DNA of 64,000 nt, taken from positions 21,853,870 through 21,917,869 of the forward strand of contig NC_088712.1 in the NCBI RefSeq assembly GCF_963576615.1, written 5' to 3'. The notes beneath the pieces were generated by a model. The model was given only the letters and a program-made list of their open reading frames with translations. It did not search any database and was not told where the DNA came from. Position numbers and translations under genes: made by a program. Positions within the stretch are counted from its first letter, which is position 1. Each line of letters opens with the position of its first letter. Origin of the DNA: Watersipora subatra. Taxonomy: Eukaryota; Bryozoa; Gymnolaemata; Cheilostomatida; Watersiporidae. Of this stretch, positions 11,715-25,800 are shown piece by piece.

Positions 11715-11878
11715 ATGGCTTCTGCACATCATGATATAGAGTGTGAATTCTGTGGCCAGAGGAATGAGAAAATTGTTGATCCAAAACAGCTTCCTTGCGG
11801 CCACATTCACTGTATGCCGTGCCTCACATCACACTACGAAAAGAACAAGATTTGCTGGTGCGGCCTTCAAAGCTGTGG
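11715..11878 (+). CDS. TRIM-like gene, coding exon 1 (RING-like domain)
   Basis: The exon has 54 codons plus 2 nt, with donor GG|GTAAGT. C10-x2-C13, then C28-x-H30-x2-C33-x2-C36, fits the first part of a C3HC4 RING. The final pair is atypical: C47, C49 and C54 instead of a plain C-x2-C. Ubiquitin-ligase activity is therefore likely by family but not certain. Confidence 0.85.
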
Positions 11879-14800
11879 GTAAGTAATATTCCAATGTCTT
11901 GTGATGTTTGCAGTATAAATAATTAATATGGCTGGGAATAAGTTGGTAAGAATCATTCATCCATTGGGTCCTGCTATTGTTTTAGAAGGCCATTCTTATT
12001 AAAGTTGTCTCTCAGATATTTTAATATTAGGTGACGAGAACATTAATTCTACGTGATCACACACCTTCATAATTGACCAATAAATGATGTTTCTACATTT
12101 CTTGAAAGACTTTATGTACATTTGATTCATTGGAATGAGTAGTCATCATTGGACGAATTGCAATTTCCACAACGATACTTGTCTAAAATCAGCTTTATTT
12201 GATACTCATTTAAGGTGACTAACAGATCCATCATTAATAGTAGGGGAATTATGAAAAAAAATTAAATGTACATATTATTAGATTTTGTTATGTATAAACC
12301 ATGATTTTTAGGAAGGTGTATAAAATGTCACCCGAATCATTGGCTGACTTGGATGTTGATGCTGCGAAGTTGTGCGATGCTTGCGTAAAGAAGGGACAAC
12401 GCAACCGTCTCGCCTTATCTTACTGTGCAGCTTGTTCTAAAAAGTTCTGTAAAGAGCACCTGGAGGTATGTCAGACATATAGTTGAATTTGGTGCTGTTG
12501 TTGCAATTCATAGCTTCAAAATTCAGCTTGTCACATGCAGGTTTATTTTACATGTCAGCATAGTTACTGCCATTTACCTCTGTTACTCTTCAGATATAAT
12601 AGTCAGTTGTTTACTTGTGTCAACCAGCTGCAGTGCATCTCTCTTTAAATATTTACTTAGCCTATATATAGCATTAAGGTAATGGAATGTGGGTGCCGCT
12701 TCTAGAATCTAGATGCTTATCGTTTAGCACTAGAGCTTCAGAGCTCAGGCTAAGCAATCTGCCTTTAGTAGGCCTCAAACCCTGATTTCGATAGGAAACA
12801 ATCTGAGGCATATCAGACTACCAGAGGTTTACTATCAAAATAACCTTTTCTCATCTTCCTGTCCCTTTTGTAAATCACAGTGACTCTTGTCTGAGATTAC
12901 ATTGATCAGTGGTAGAGCAGGTGATTCACTAGTAAGTGCATGCTCTAGCATTCCATGTAACTGCAAGTATAATATGTAGGCAGTATTTTATATTAAAAGC
13001 AGACTTGTTCAGAATGCATCAACATGTTTTTGTCAGTTCAAAACTGTTACAAGAATCAATCTTATTGACTTCTGTCTTCTGTTGAAAACAGTCATATTCT
13101 ATATGATCTTCACTCTCTGTAGCGGTTGGGTCAGGCTATTACTTGTAATGCTACTTTTCACCAAGTCAACCTGCTGAGTCTCAAATTGCAATGTTTTGCT
13201 GTACAATATTGCAGCTCTGGGTTTTGAGGCTGATAGTAACACTATAATAGCTTTTAAGAATGCATCACTATACATGCTCATATCCGCTCTCAACTGACCA
13301 TACCTGACTTGGTTGTTATCTCATGTGGAGCCCAACTTTTACCTTTATAAATGTAGAAAGTCTAAAAGCCCCCTTAACATCAACATATGGTAATCTGCCA
13401 TACCGCAAGCCTGGCAGCATTCTCTTGAATCTTTTCACTCGCTTCACCAATTACTATGACAGGAATTCTACTTGAACCTTGTTGTCTTTCTTTCAGCAAC
13501 ATGATGTATTGCTAGATAATCATCATACAGTCTCCATGAACCAGTATATGTCAGGGGAGAGCCAACATAAGCCAGATATATGTACAAAACATGAGAATCA
13601 GCCACTGGTGTTTGGATGTAAAGTCTGCCATACCATCAGTTGTATGAAATGTGTAGCAGATTCATCTAAATGTGAGAAAGGTAAGTTTATTGAGTAAACA
13701 CTGTATGTACATTAGATAGCAGGAATATATTTACATACTGAAGTAGACTGGATAAATATGGAAATATTTAGTAGGAAAATTCATAAGCAATTGATTACTG
13801 TCAAGGTAATCTTGCACAGGTGGACCACATGACTTCCAGTTGCTGGAAGATCTGGCAGCCTCCCTGTTGGATACCGCACTAACAGAAGAGAGTACAACCA
13901 AGGATGAGGAATACGAAAAACTATTCAAGGAAGTATCCCAAGTACAGGCAGACTTTGATGGTGAAACACAAGCCATGCTTCTACTAATCCATAATACAAG
14001 AGACAGTCAGGTTTGAAATTATTGTTCTGTTGAAATACCTCGGCTGCCTTCTTTCGTTATACCCAACTAGTTGATGTGACATACTGGCATTCCAGTAATA
14101 TGAGAAAAAGGCTACAATTTGATGTAATATGAAAGAGGCTGCAACTTCCTTCAGCTAATGTTCTTCCTAACTTTATATCCAAATAGTTTCTATGATATTC
14201 AAGCATTAGTTTTAGTGAAAGAAAGAGACTACAACTCCTGAATGTTAGCTTTTCTATTATTTCCATTTACACTTCTATTTCCTGTTACAGTTGAATGAGA
14301 TTAAACTTAAATATGACACACTGGAGAAACATGTGCTGGAAAACCGACAGCAGTCACAGACTAAAATTGCTGACTTCATAGAAGACGAGCTGCTCAAGCA
14401 GTGGAATAGCCTAAGAACCAATAAGGAGTTGCTAGAAACTGGGACTAAGAGCCATCCCCCGGTAAGCTTTTAGCCAGGGTTGCTACTCAGTAGTTCATTA
14501 ATGTTCAGGATCTCTTGTATGTGAGTTTGTGAGGGTATTGTGGATATATGGGTATACATATGTGTGCTTGTGTGGGGTATATATTTTGGTATACCTGTGC
14601 GTAGTAGTGCTTTTGCAGTGTATATATATATTCTGGTATACCTGTGTGTACTAGTGCTTGTGTAGTGTATATATTATAGTATACCTCCGTGTACTTGTGA
14701 TTGTCTAGTGTATATTTTAGTATACTTTTGTGAAGTAGCACTTGTGCGCTATATTTACTTTTGTATACCTGTGTGTACTAGTGTTTATGTAGTGTATATA

Positions 14801-16796
14801 TTTCGGCATACTTGTGTACTAGTGGTCGTGTAGTGTATATATTTTAGTATTCATGTGTACTAGTACTTGTGTAGCGTATATATTTTGGTATAGATGTGTG
14901 TACTAGTGCTGGTGTAGTGTATATATTATGGTATATATGTTTGTACTAGTGCTGGTGTAGTATGTATATATTTTGGTATACATGTGTGTACTAGTGCTGG
15001 TGCAGTCTATATATTATGGTATATATGTTTGTACTAGTGCTGGTGTAGTATGTATATATTTTTGTATACATGTGTGTACTAGTGCTGGTGCAGTCTATAT
15101 ATTATGGTATATATGTCTGTACTAGTGCTGGTGTAGTACGTATATATTTTGGTATACATGTGTGTACTAGTGCTGGCACTTGTGTAGTGTATATGTTCAG
15201 ATATACCTGTGTGTACCTGCAAGACTGAACTCATTAACTTGATACAACCATGTCAACTAGTGCTAAACCTTCATGAAAAACCTACAGTGTAGCCTATAAG
15301 TCCTCTAACAGCACAATAAAAATCTAGCTGAGACATGGCAATTAAGTTCCTGATTCAAAGATTCAGGAATTTTAATTCGACCTTGGAAGTACAAGAAAAT
15401 TATTTTCACATGTACTGATGTAGCCTGTTTTTTCATTCAAGAGGACGGGGGTATAGCAAAACCCGTCTTAATACTTTCACTCCCGAAGTGGTCAAGGACA
15501 ACAAAACCTCAGTTGTTAGCGGCGATCTGTGGGCATATGTGGCTTGTTAGTAAGGGTGGCTAGATACCACAGACAGCTTGTTGGAGGGTTATTTTTTCCT
15601 TCGTGAGTCATCTGTTCGTGAGCACAAGCCGCGTGGCTTGAGCTTGATGACTTACGGGTAGTGTATATAATTTGGTGTAGCTGTGTTCTAGTGTTTGTGT
15701 AGTATTTAATTTGGTATACTATATGAGTACTAGTGCTTGTGTAGGGTATGTATTCTGGTATACATCTGTGTACAAGTGCTCGTGTAATGTATATATTTTG
15801 GTTTATCTGTGTGTACTAGTGCTTGTCTAGTATATATATATATATATATATATAAATTGTTTCCTCACCCCGGATACCCCGTATGGGTGGTAAATTCTGC
15901 TCTAACTCGGGTCTCCTACCAGAGACCTGAGAGTTTGAGCACTCGCCTCAAGATCTTAGCTGTTCCCAATAGCGCACTTTTCTGCAACTCACCTGAGTTG
16001 ATTGTTGTTGGTATTTGGGCAAGCCACATTTTATGCGCCAGTGTTATTGCGCCCAGTGCCCCAATGACTACTGGGATTACAGCTGTTCTTACATTCCAGC
16101 ATTTTTCAATTTCTTCTCCAAGAGGGAGATATCTCTCTACCTTTTCTTTTTCTTTGCTGGCTATATTGTAGTCATTGGGTACTGCTATATCTATTATAGT
16201 AGCTCTCTTGTTCTCCTTGTCTACCACCACTATATCTGGTTGATTTGCTAGGACATGCTTGTCAGTTTGAATGTAGAAGTCCCAGAGGATCTTAGCGCGG
16301 TCATTTTCATTGACCTTACTAGGAGCTTCCCACCAGTGTTGTGGTTTATTAAGGCCATACTCATCACATGGACTTCTATACACAACACCTGCGACATGAT
16401 TATGTCGCTCAGTATATGCGTTCCCTGCTAGCTGCTTGCATCCACTGATGATGTGTTGGATGGTCTCAGGTGCATCTTTGCACAGTCTGCATCTAGGATC
16501 GTCTCCAGTGTGATAGATTTTCGTTTGGAGTTGCCTTGTTGGGAGCACTTGCTCTTGGGCTGCCATGATTAGCGACTCTGTATTGGCCATTAGGTTGCCT
16601 TTGTTCAGCCACATATATGTCTGGTGAAGATCGCCATCCTTAGATATTTGTTGGTGGTAAGCACCATGAAGAGGTTTCGTGTGCCAGTCAATTTCCTCAT
16701 CATCAGGGCGTAGGTCCGTTGTAAGAGCAGCCGATTGCTCTTACAACAGACCTACGCCCTGATGATGATGAAAAAATATATGTATTGTATATATAT

Positions 16797-16840
<44 letters not shown>

Positions 16841-19800
16841 TATATTATACATACAGTGAAACATGGATAACTCGCCCTCGGATATAGCGAACACATGGTT
16901 AACTCGACTGGATTTGCTTGGTCCGTTCCCACGCAATGATAAATGGCTCTATATAACTCTAACTCAACACTGTTAATTCGAACTGTTTTTTGCCCAACGG
17001 CTACCGAAACGGTTGCTATCGCTTTAGAAAATCACTTTATTCCAAGCCATAGAGGTAAACCTCAACTTTTCGTAATTCATAAGCGTCGTTACTACCTCCA
17101 TCGGCAAATATTTTTGTCAACGACTGTTCTAAAGGTTTGGTGAAATTTGATTTATACTGCTACACGATGAATAGCACGGGCTAGCCGGGTCACAGGCGCA
17201 CGGATTTTCGCCACGCACATACAAAACAAAAACGGCATGTTGTTTTTGTTTTGTATTTGCGTGGCGAAAATCCTTGAGCGCGTGACCCGACTAACCCGTG
17301 ATGAATAGTTTTCCGACGTCGAGTCCGTGTTGATTCAGCGTCGGAATGTTGAATGTTTAAAACGTCTTAAAAATTGTAAGTAATTAAACGTATACGTTGT
17401 CTTAGCTAAAAAAACTATTCATCGTTTGACCTAAACACAGAATACATGTGTACATTCAATAAGTATCCATTCAAGAAACGTTAGTGATATACAATGTACC
17501 GAAAAACCTCGTAAAACTTTTAATTGAACTGCCTCGGAGTGTTGCTCTTACCGAATGCCAGGTAAAGTAAGGTAATCTTTGCATAAACTTCTAGAACAAT
17601 CAGCAAAATTGATCGTGGGTAAAACGCTCAAAAAAAAAGATGTCTTTTCTTTTGAGCATTTCAGCAACGATCAAGTTTTGCCAATGTCAATCTAAAAAAT
17701 GTCCTGGCAATAACATCACCTCAAACAACAAACCAATCTCAAGTGATAGAAAAATCTCTATACTTTTTGATAAAAACGTTTTAAGCTTTACATTAGAAGC
17801 ATTTAATTTGAAACAAGCCATTTGTGCTTTTGATTTATATTATAGTTTGTATATGTTCATGTATCTACTAATAAATAAGTAAATACATGAACTTGTGACA
17901 GTGCTCTGATAACTTGAACACTCTGATAATTCGAACACTTTTGCTCGGTCCCTTGAAGTTTGAGTTATCCGAGTTTCACTGTATATATATATACATATAT
18001 ATATATACAAAGTAGATTCGAAAAACGGACATTTTATCTGAAGAGTGTGATACTTTTTGTACCAGATGAAACTACTAGTAATAACATGTTTAATTTATAT
18101 AGCGAAGTTCCACTCATACATATTATATATATATATATATATATTCCGGTATACCTGTGTGTACTAATGCTTGTGTAGTGTATATATTTTGGTATAGCAT
18201 TGTGTACTAGTGGTTGTGTAGTATGTATATTTTTGTATACTTTTGTACTAGTGCTGGTGTAATTTATATATTTTATACCACTATGTACTAATGCTTGTCT
18301 AGTGTATATATTTTAATAAAGCCGCTTAGCAAGAGAGAGAATACATAAAACAAGTTATTTTTGAGAAAAACCTTTAGTTACCTTTTTGTTATTTTTCTCA
18401 GTAACTTGAAGCTTACAATGTTGTTATTTCAAAGGTTTAAAATACGGATTCCTTCCAGTGTTTGAATAACGGTAGTAGTTTATTCGTAACTTGAGATCAG
18501 ACCTATGAGTACAGAATGTGATTTCATTTATTTAGCAGTTTTTTAGCTTTATAGCTAGAAAAAACATAAGCATCAAAAAACATAAATAAATGACAAAAAT
18601 ATAGCCTTTAGCTTTTCAATAATGGAATAAGTGATTTTTTTGGCTTTCAAGTATCTCAAAACTTTGGGTATCTCACAGTATCTCAAACCTACCTGAGGAC
18701 GGTTGCTTTTGTTGCCCTTTTAACATGTTGAAATAAGGACGAACACGAGTGTCGTCACAACGGCTAATGCACGACCACTAGCCAACTTCTCCGAGTTTCT
18801 ATTTTGTAGTCTTTTTAGATGGCACCAGCCTTGTCACATAGCATCGTCTCAGTTACGCTGTCGCCGGCCAATTGTTGGTCTTATATCTAAAGCCCGAGCA
18901 GTCTATCCATCAGCTGTCATGAAAATTGCTGCCGACCGTAAAGATCGCTGCGATGTTTATAAACTATGGTTACTCGTTTTGCAAACTAAATGCATGCTGT
19001 TTAATATTTGTGAATGTATTTCTGTCATATTGCTGAGCTAGCTCAATCATAAATTTCGCATGTTTTTCAATAGTTTCACGTTTAATATTACTTGTTATTA
19101 TTCGCTTTTCTTTGCATTATCCTTCATTGTACCGGTTAACTTTTGGTCTGCCCACAGTACTTTTAATGCACATAATTCTGCACTGAAAAATGCAGTTGAA
19201 AACTACTCAGTGATGTTGTTCTTATAAAACATACCATGACATACTTGACCACCGACTCGCGTGCTCATATCTCAAACAAAGCTTGTATGTTAGTGCTGAA
19301 ACTTGCCTTAAAGCTGTCTTGTATCTCAAGTTTCTCGTATGTTGGGCGCTCGTCAGTTAAAATATGACTGCACTTGGTCATATATTGGCCTTCGAGAATT
19401 TGGTCGTTTGCTTGTATGTGGAAGATTACTCGTATTTACATGAAGAAACTTGTTCGAAATGCTGATCGCATCTCTATTATATCATATGTTGGGGCACTCC
19501 TATCTAGAGACATGACTGTGTGCAATCAAATTACCCTTAGTTATTAACACAACACTCAAATTTTAATAGTCATTTTTCATGAGTTTTTCTGTTAAACTCA
19601 CTCTATGTTTAGGCTGCGATTGTGAGAGGATTCAAAGAATTGAAGGCAGAGTTGGACAGAATTGCTAAAGAAGATTTACCAAAACTCAAACTCACAGATC
19701 AGCTACAGTTAAAGCAGACGGGTATGAATAACTATAAATGGATGTTTTTTACTCTCATAAAGGGTTGGACACACTGCATGTCTCCTAATAAGGTTTACAC

Positions 19801-22800
19801 CACTTTAGTTAGCAAATGACATATGGAGTCAGCATTTTAGGGTTTGCTGGAAGCTAAATGATTGTAAGGTTAGATCTTTGATTGAAGGTAGTTCTATTTC
19901 AGAAGGTTGTGATTTCCTATTGCTATTACTACCTTTCTACCTTTATATAAGACATTTCTCTTATCACCAAAAAGACTTTTGGTGAATAGTAACCAAATAA
20001 CTTGCCATTTCATTCAATCAAATATCAAAGCAATACAAGCAATTATTTACCTTTTTCCCTTAAAGATGAACTTACATGAATGTTTAATAAGTTTTATCAG
20101 AAAGTATCGGTATTTGTCTATAATTTGCCACTAGAACTAATTGAATGTGTATGTTGGGGGTCCACTGTACAGTATACAAGTACAATATTTACAAGTAGCT
20201 CAGGTAACTTTTACTAACATCGATTCTGCATGAAGTGGTAATCACATGCAACACGGGGCTATGCAGCCGTCCCTTTACCTAAGCTTTTTATTAAACACTC
20301 TGGTTAATCCAGAGATTAGCTGTTATCAAGTGTCATTCTGTGATAGTATCATGTGAAGACTAGGATTCATATGCCATCAAAATGAATTGCTTACATTGTT
20401 AATGCATTTGCAATGTTTTGGTGATACCTTGTGGATGCGTCGTTTATAAACAGACATTTTGGTTATAATCAGTGGAGGAAGAACTGGCGTGTCTGTATTT
20501 GGTTGAAATAATAGATTTTACCATCTCCACTCTACCTTATTAATTTCCAATACGTGCTGGTTGCATTCATGATTGGCTTTCGATTGATGAAGACAAAAGG
20601 GTTTCATTGACACAAACAGCTTTTCACATATGTACAAACATATTTCTTTGAGTAAATATACAGAGAAGTCATTAATATAAATTGGAATCTATTAAAAGTC
20701 ATTCAGAATAATATTTTTGGTAGATCCGTGTGTAAAATCCTGTACACACTATCGCTCAAATCAACGTTTAGCTGTGCGATGGACTACAACGACTAGCTGT
20801 TTGTATGTCATCACTAACGATAAGGTGTACATACTTTGATTGATGAGCTGTAGGTGATCGCTAACCAACAGCCAATTAGAAATTACTAAATTGCATCAGT
20901 GATATCACAAGTCCTTATGTTATCTTTAATTATCTGATTACGCAATTCATCATGAGCGTAGTTCTTCGCCATGCTTACAACTATTAATTGACACAAATCT
21001 TCATAACTGTTGAGATTGGATCTGATGCTGATCAATATGCTAATAGTTGCTGTCATCGGTGTCAGTTCAACATGTTAAAAGTCCATCGCATCGTCGCCAG
21101 CAATGAATCACTATGTTTCCATGATGCGCAGTGCTTCGGAGTTGCGCTATCTCCGAATCATGGAAACGGCGTCTTCGCACTGAAATCACTGCGCACTGAT
21201 CAGTGCGAAGCCAGTGCAAATTTGCAGCAAAGAAACAGCGACTGCGCAGTGGCTGCGCATAGCTCTCATGCCGTGGATACGGATTCTTCGAAGGCCATAC
21301 ACTAGTACAAAGGTTGTCCTGCTAATCTTGTTTTTTTATTCTTCCGATCTTCTTTCACCTAAATTTAATTATGGTCTGCATTCACGAGGATGATGAGGTG
21401 ATTACTTTCCTGGACTTTGTTATCGATCCCAACACATTTCGAAAAATAGGTGGCAAGTCCTAAATTAACGTATAAATAATATATTACTTAAAAATACTTA
21501 TTAAAAATATATTATTTTGTAAAAAGTGTGTTAAGGTTTGTAAAACCTTGTGAATGTGTATTGTGAATAAAAGTATAATGACGACAGAATCATAAAAAGA
21601 CCGTTTATGACGTTCGGTATCCGTGATCGATTCTATTTCTCCATCAGGCGATTTGATTTATACAATTTCTCTTCTCTGGCTAATTTGCTGAAATTCTGAA
21701 AACCACTGCGCAGCATGGAAACGTACAATCCCCTCGACTTCGGAGGGGGGGGGCTGCTTCGCAGTACTGCGCACCATGGAAACATAGTGATTGTGTACGC
21801 CGCTCATCGCAGAATGACGTCATAGCAGTCCATCATTGTGGTCTATCGCATCGCTAATAGTCAATTTGAGCGATAGCGTGTTCGGGCTATAAATCCTTGA
21901 GGTAAATCTTGTTTTGGTGCTGTAAATCCTAGTGAAAATGCTGCCATCATGTATAAGCCTCATACCGAACTCTGGAGGTTATTTTTGAGTTACAGGATTA
22001 CAGCATATATAAGCCACACCCATCATTTTCACAAAAATCATTTTAGTATAACCCAGCCACAATAGTCATTTGACAAATGTACTCTGTGTATCCCTCATTA
22101 CACTCGTGCTTTGGCTGACTAAAGGCGGGGCCACACGTATCGTGTAATTTCAATTAATCTGGGAAATTCCATTCGTACGAAATTTCTGACCTGCCACACA
22201 GAGTTTCCCCACCACAGATTCGTACGAAACTAACTTTCAACTAGCCAATCATAACGCGGTGATTAATTGAAGCCGATTCCGTTTCAATCATTTGCTTCAG
22301 TACAAACATGCGGGTCAGATCTAAAAAAGATAACGATTTGTGAGTTTTTAGCCGCAATTCCTAAATCGGTTGCGGAATGTACACGTAAATTAATTTCGGC
22401 GCCTACAATATAACTGTGCGTTAATAAGGTCGTTTCTTCGCAACTACAAAACTGCTAATGCTAGCTGCACTGAGTAGTTGTAGTAGGCTGTTGTTTTAAA
22501 TGGTTTTAGTATACTTTTGAATAGAGCTTGTACATTGATAATATTATTACGAACTATTATGTATGTACTACATTGCAAAACGGTTATTTTGTATGACTAC
22601 AGCAGGTTTTGGCTTGCCCACAAAACCGTTTTACTTTTTCTTCTAATTACAATACAAATTTGAACCTGACTTTTCAGCAAATATTAGTCTAGCTACAAAA
22701 CAGTTATATTTCTATTAAATAAATCCATTACGTCCATGGTACTACTGATTACATATAATCGCCAACACAGTACACAGTTTTCAAACCGAGTTAGGAACTG

Positions 22801-25800
22801 CGGGCTAGAAACACGCAAATCGTTATCTTTTTTAGATCTGACCAAACATGCGCAAAAGAAAACGGCCTTCAACATTCAACTAACCTTTTCAACCGACCAA
22901 TCAAACAACGATTCGTAGGAATTTCAGATGTTTCGTCCAATTCAGGATTCGTTCATCGTGCGCAACCAACGATGGACGAATTCGTCCAAACGTCAATTCG
23001 TACGAATCGTTTCGTCCAAATTTCGCCAATTTCACGAGAATTTTGTCTCGTGTGGCCCTACCTTAAAAGGCAGTCAGTCAATGAGTATTCTCACCTTTGA
23101 CTGGAATGTGGTACGCGTGCAGCAATTTACAGTACAGTAAACAAGTACCCAATCAGCAAGCACATTTTGTAACACATGCCATTGATAAGGCACAATATGA
23201 CACCTTGCTTTAGTTTAAAGTTTTTAATTTTTTTAAAACCGTGTTGACTTTTATATTTTTCGCCCTAATAATGGTGTAGTACCACTTTTTAGTATGATGA
23301 AATTTACTGTGGGTCGCTCGACTTTTTTTTTACTAGTGTTTTACCAAATACCATTGTATTATGAGTACATTTGAATATACTTAATAAAAGTTTAAAAACT
23401 TCAGATCGTTGGAAAATTTTCCCATAGTTACTGACACACATTGAACAACAGCCAGGGTTCAAAGGGTTAAAGTTGTGAACATAGCCTTGGATACTACTAA
23501 CTGAAATGCTTCTGCAGTTTATGCATTAATAAAAAGTAACCTGACAAATGGAATCAAGTAGTGCGTAAAGCCTGGTCCCCATATACATCGCAAAGCATCG
23601 ACGACAGCATCACAGGCTATTAGCGGTGAAATGGTTCACACTGTATCACAGTTTGTCTGTGTTAATCCCACACTACATGGTGATCATTTGTTGTAAGATT
23701 ATTCACACTTTCTCTAGCACTTTAGTATTTACATCAACATGAATATTCCCTGACATAATGTTTACATTACACAATGTAGTGGCTGAAGTGATGAAATACT
23801 AGTCCTACAGCAACTATACTGTAGACTACACAATCCATGACAGTCAATCACTGTTAATACATAGTGAACAGTGATTGTTGCACATGTTGCAGGCTGTCAT
23901 AGATGTTTAGCAAAATATGGGGCAACTTTGACAGCTGCAATTGTTCCTGACATATCCTTGGTAAGGCATCAGTCTATGATGCCTTTACTATCTCATACGC
24001 TGATTTAGTGTGAACTGGCCTTTATGGATCATTGTATATGCATTTTACTATACAAGTGTACTGCATGTACAATGAGGGACGCGTACATGTACATACATGT
24101 ATAGTAATTGTGAGAGTTTAGGAATCCGTTTAAATGTTCTGAAGCGTTGAAATTACAGATCTTACTTAACAAAACCCTATTTTCAATTTTGAGGTAAATT
24201 CCTGTTTTATAAGGGTCTGCAAAATAACTTCTGGGAAGTAGGGTCAAAATTGGGTGTGATGAACTTTAAGTCTAATATTTAAAGATTCTTCAGTCATAAA
24301 CCATATTAATAATTATTACCCTCCGTTTCTTTGTTGAAAATTGATCGACAAGTTACAGTGAAACTCGGATAACTCAAACTTCAAGGGACCGAGCAAAAGT
24401 GTTCGAATTATCAGAGTGTTCAAGTTATCAGAGCACTGTCACAAGTCCATGTATTTACTTATTTATTAGTAGATACATGAACATATACAAACTATAATAT
24501 AAATCAAAAGCACAAATGGCTTGTTTCAAATTAAATGCTTCTAATGTAAAGTTTAAAACGTTTTTTATCAAAAAGTATAGAGATTTTTCTATCACTTGAG
24601 ATTGGTTTGTTGTTTGAGGTGATGTTATTGCCAGGACGTTTTTAGATTGACATTGGCAAAACTTGATCGTTGTTGAAATGCTCAAAAGAAAAGACATCTT
24701 TTTCTTTTGAGCGTTTTACCAACGATCAATTTTGCCGATTTTTCTTGAAGTTTATCCAAAGATGACCTTACTTTACCTGGCATTCGTTAAGAGCAACACT
24801 CGGAGGCAGTTCAATTAAAAGTTTTACGAGGTTTAACGGTACATTGTATATCACTAACGTTTTTTGAATGGATACTTATTGAATGTACACACGTATTCTG
24901 TGTTTAGGTCAAACGATGAATAGTTTTTTTCGCTAAGACAACGTATACGTTTAATTACAATTTTTAAGACGTTTTAAACATTCAACATTCCGACGTTGAT
25001 TCAACTCGGAATCCACGTCGGGTCACGCACTCAAGGATTTTCGCCACGCAAATACAAAACAAAAACAACATGCTGTTTTTGTTTTGTATGTGCGTGGCGA
25101 AAATCCTTGCGCCCGTGACCCGGCTAGCCCGTGCTATTCATCGTATAGTAGTACGTATAAATCAAATTTCACCAAACCTTTAGAACAGTCGTTGACAAAA
25201 ATATTTTGCCGATGGAGGTAGTAACGACGCTTATGAATTACGAAAAGTTGAGGTTTACCTCTATGGCTTGAAATAAAGTGATTTTCTAAAGCGATTTTCG
25301 GTAGCCGTTGGGCAAAAAACAGTTCGAATTAACAGTGCTGAGTTCGAGTTATATAGAGCCATTTATCATTGCGTGGGAGCGGACCAAGCAAATCCAGTCG
25401 AGTTAACCATGTGTTCGCTATATCCGAGGGCGAGTTATCCATGTTTCACTGTATTTGGTTTACTAAGACTGATCAGTTAGCCTCAGGTCCAGTGATTAAA
25501 ATATAGCTTATGTAGCAAATAACTGAGTTTTGTTGTTTCATTGTCAATAATGTGCAGTCTCAGTGTATTTTATACTTTATGCTGCCCAACCAGGTCCTAC
25601 TGTATGAGCTGTCATCAACATATTCACATAATAATTATCATTGTTACATGGAATAATAGAGCACCTTTAGCCATATCAATAGTTAACAGTCTGGTGTTTA
25701 GGTGAGAAATAGCTGGGTAAAAAGAACCAGGTTGGCACGCTTCCAAGTAATCATTATAACATTGCTTAATATTGGACACTGCTGATAGCAGTTGATATTA

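Noticed and set aside
12690..12975. Possible tRNA or SINE in intron 2 (GTGGTAGAGCAGGTG near 12910)
   Set aside because: An A-box-like stretch exists, but no B box at tRNA distance and no cloverleaf; no second copy seen.
14505..15235. CRISPR-like regular repeat array
   Set aside because: Units are contiguous and diverge gradually, with no unique spacers; it is a minisatellite in an animal intron.
17640..17882. 80-codon ORF in the pogo-like element (related frame at 24455-24697) as transposase
   Set aside because: No DDE or helix-turn-helix motif; it is short and AT-driven, and its frame is not kept in copy 3.
22693..22918. Two opposite 60-codon ORFs conserved in both duplicates
   Set aside because: They lie in a Harbinger-like MITE in a tract that is ~99% identical at all positions, so identity does not show coding.
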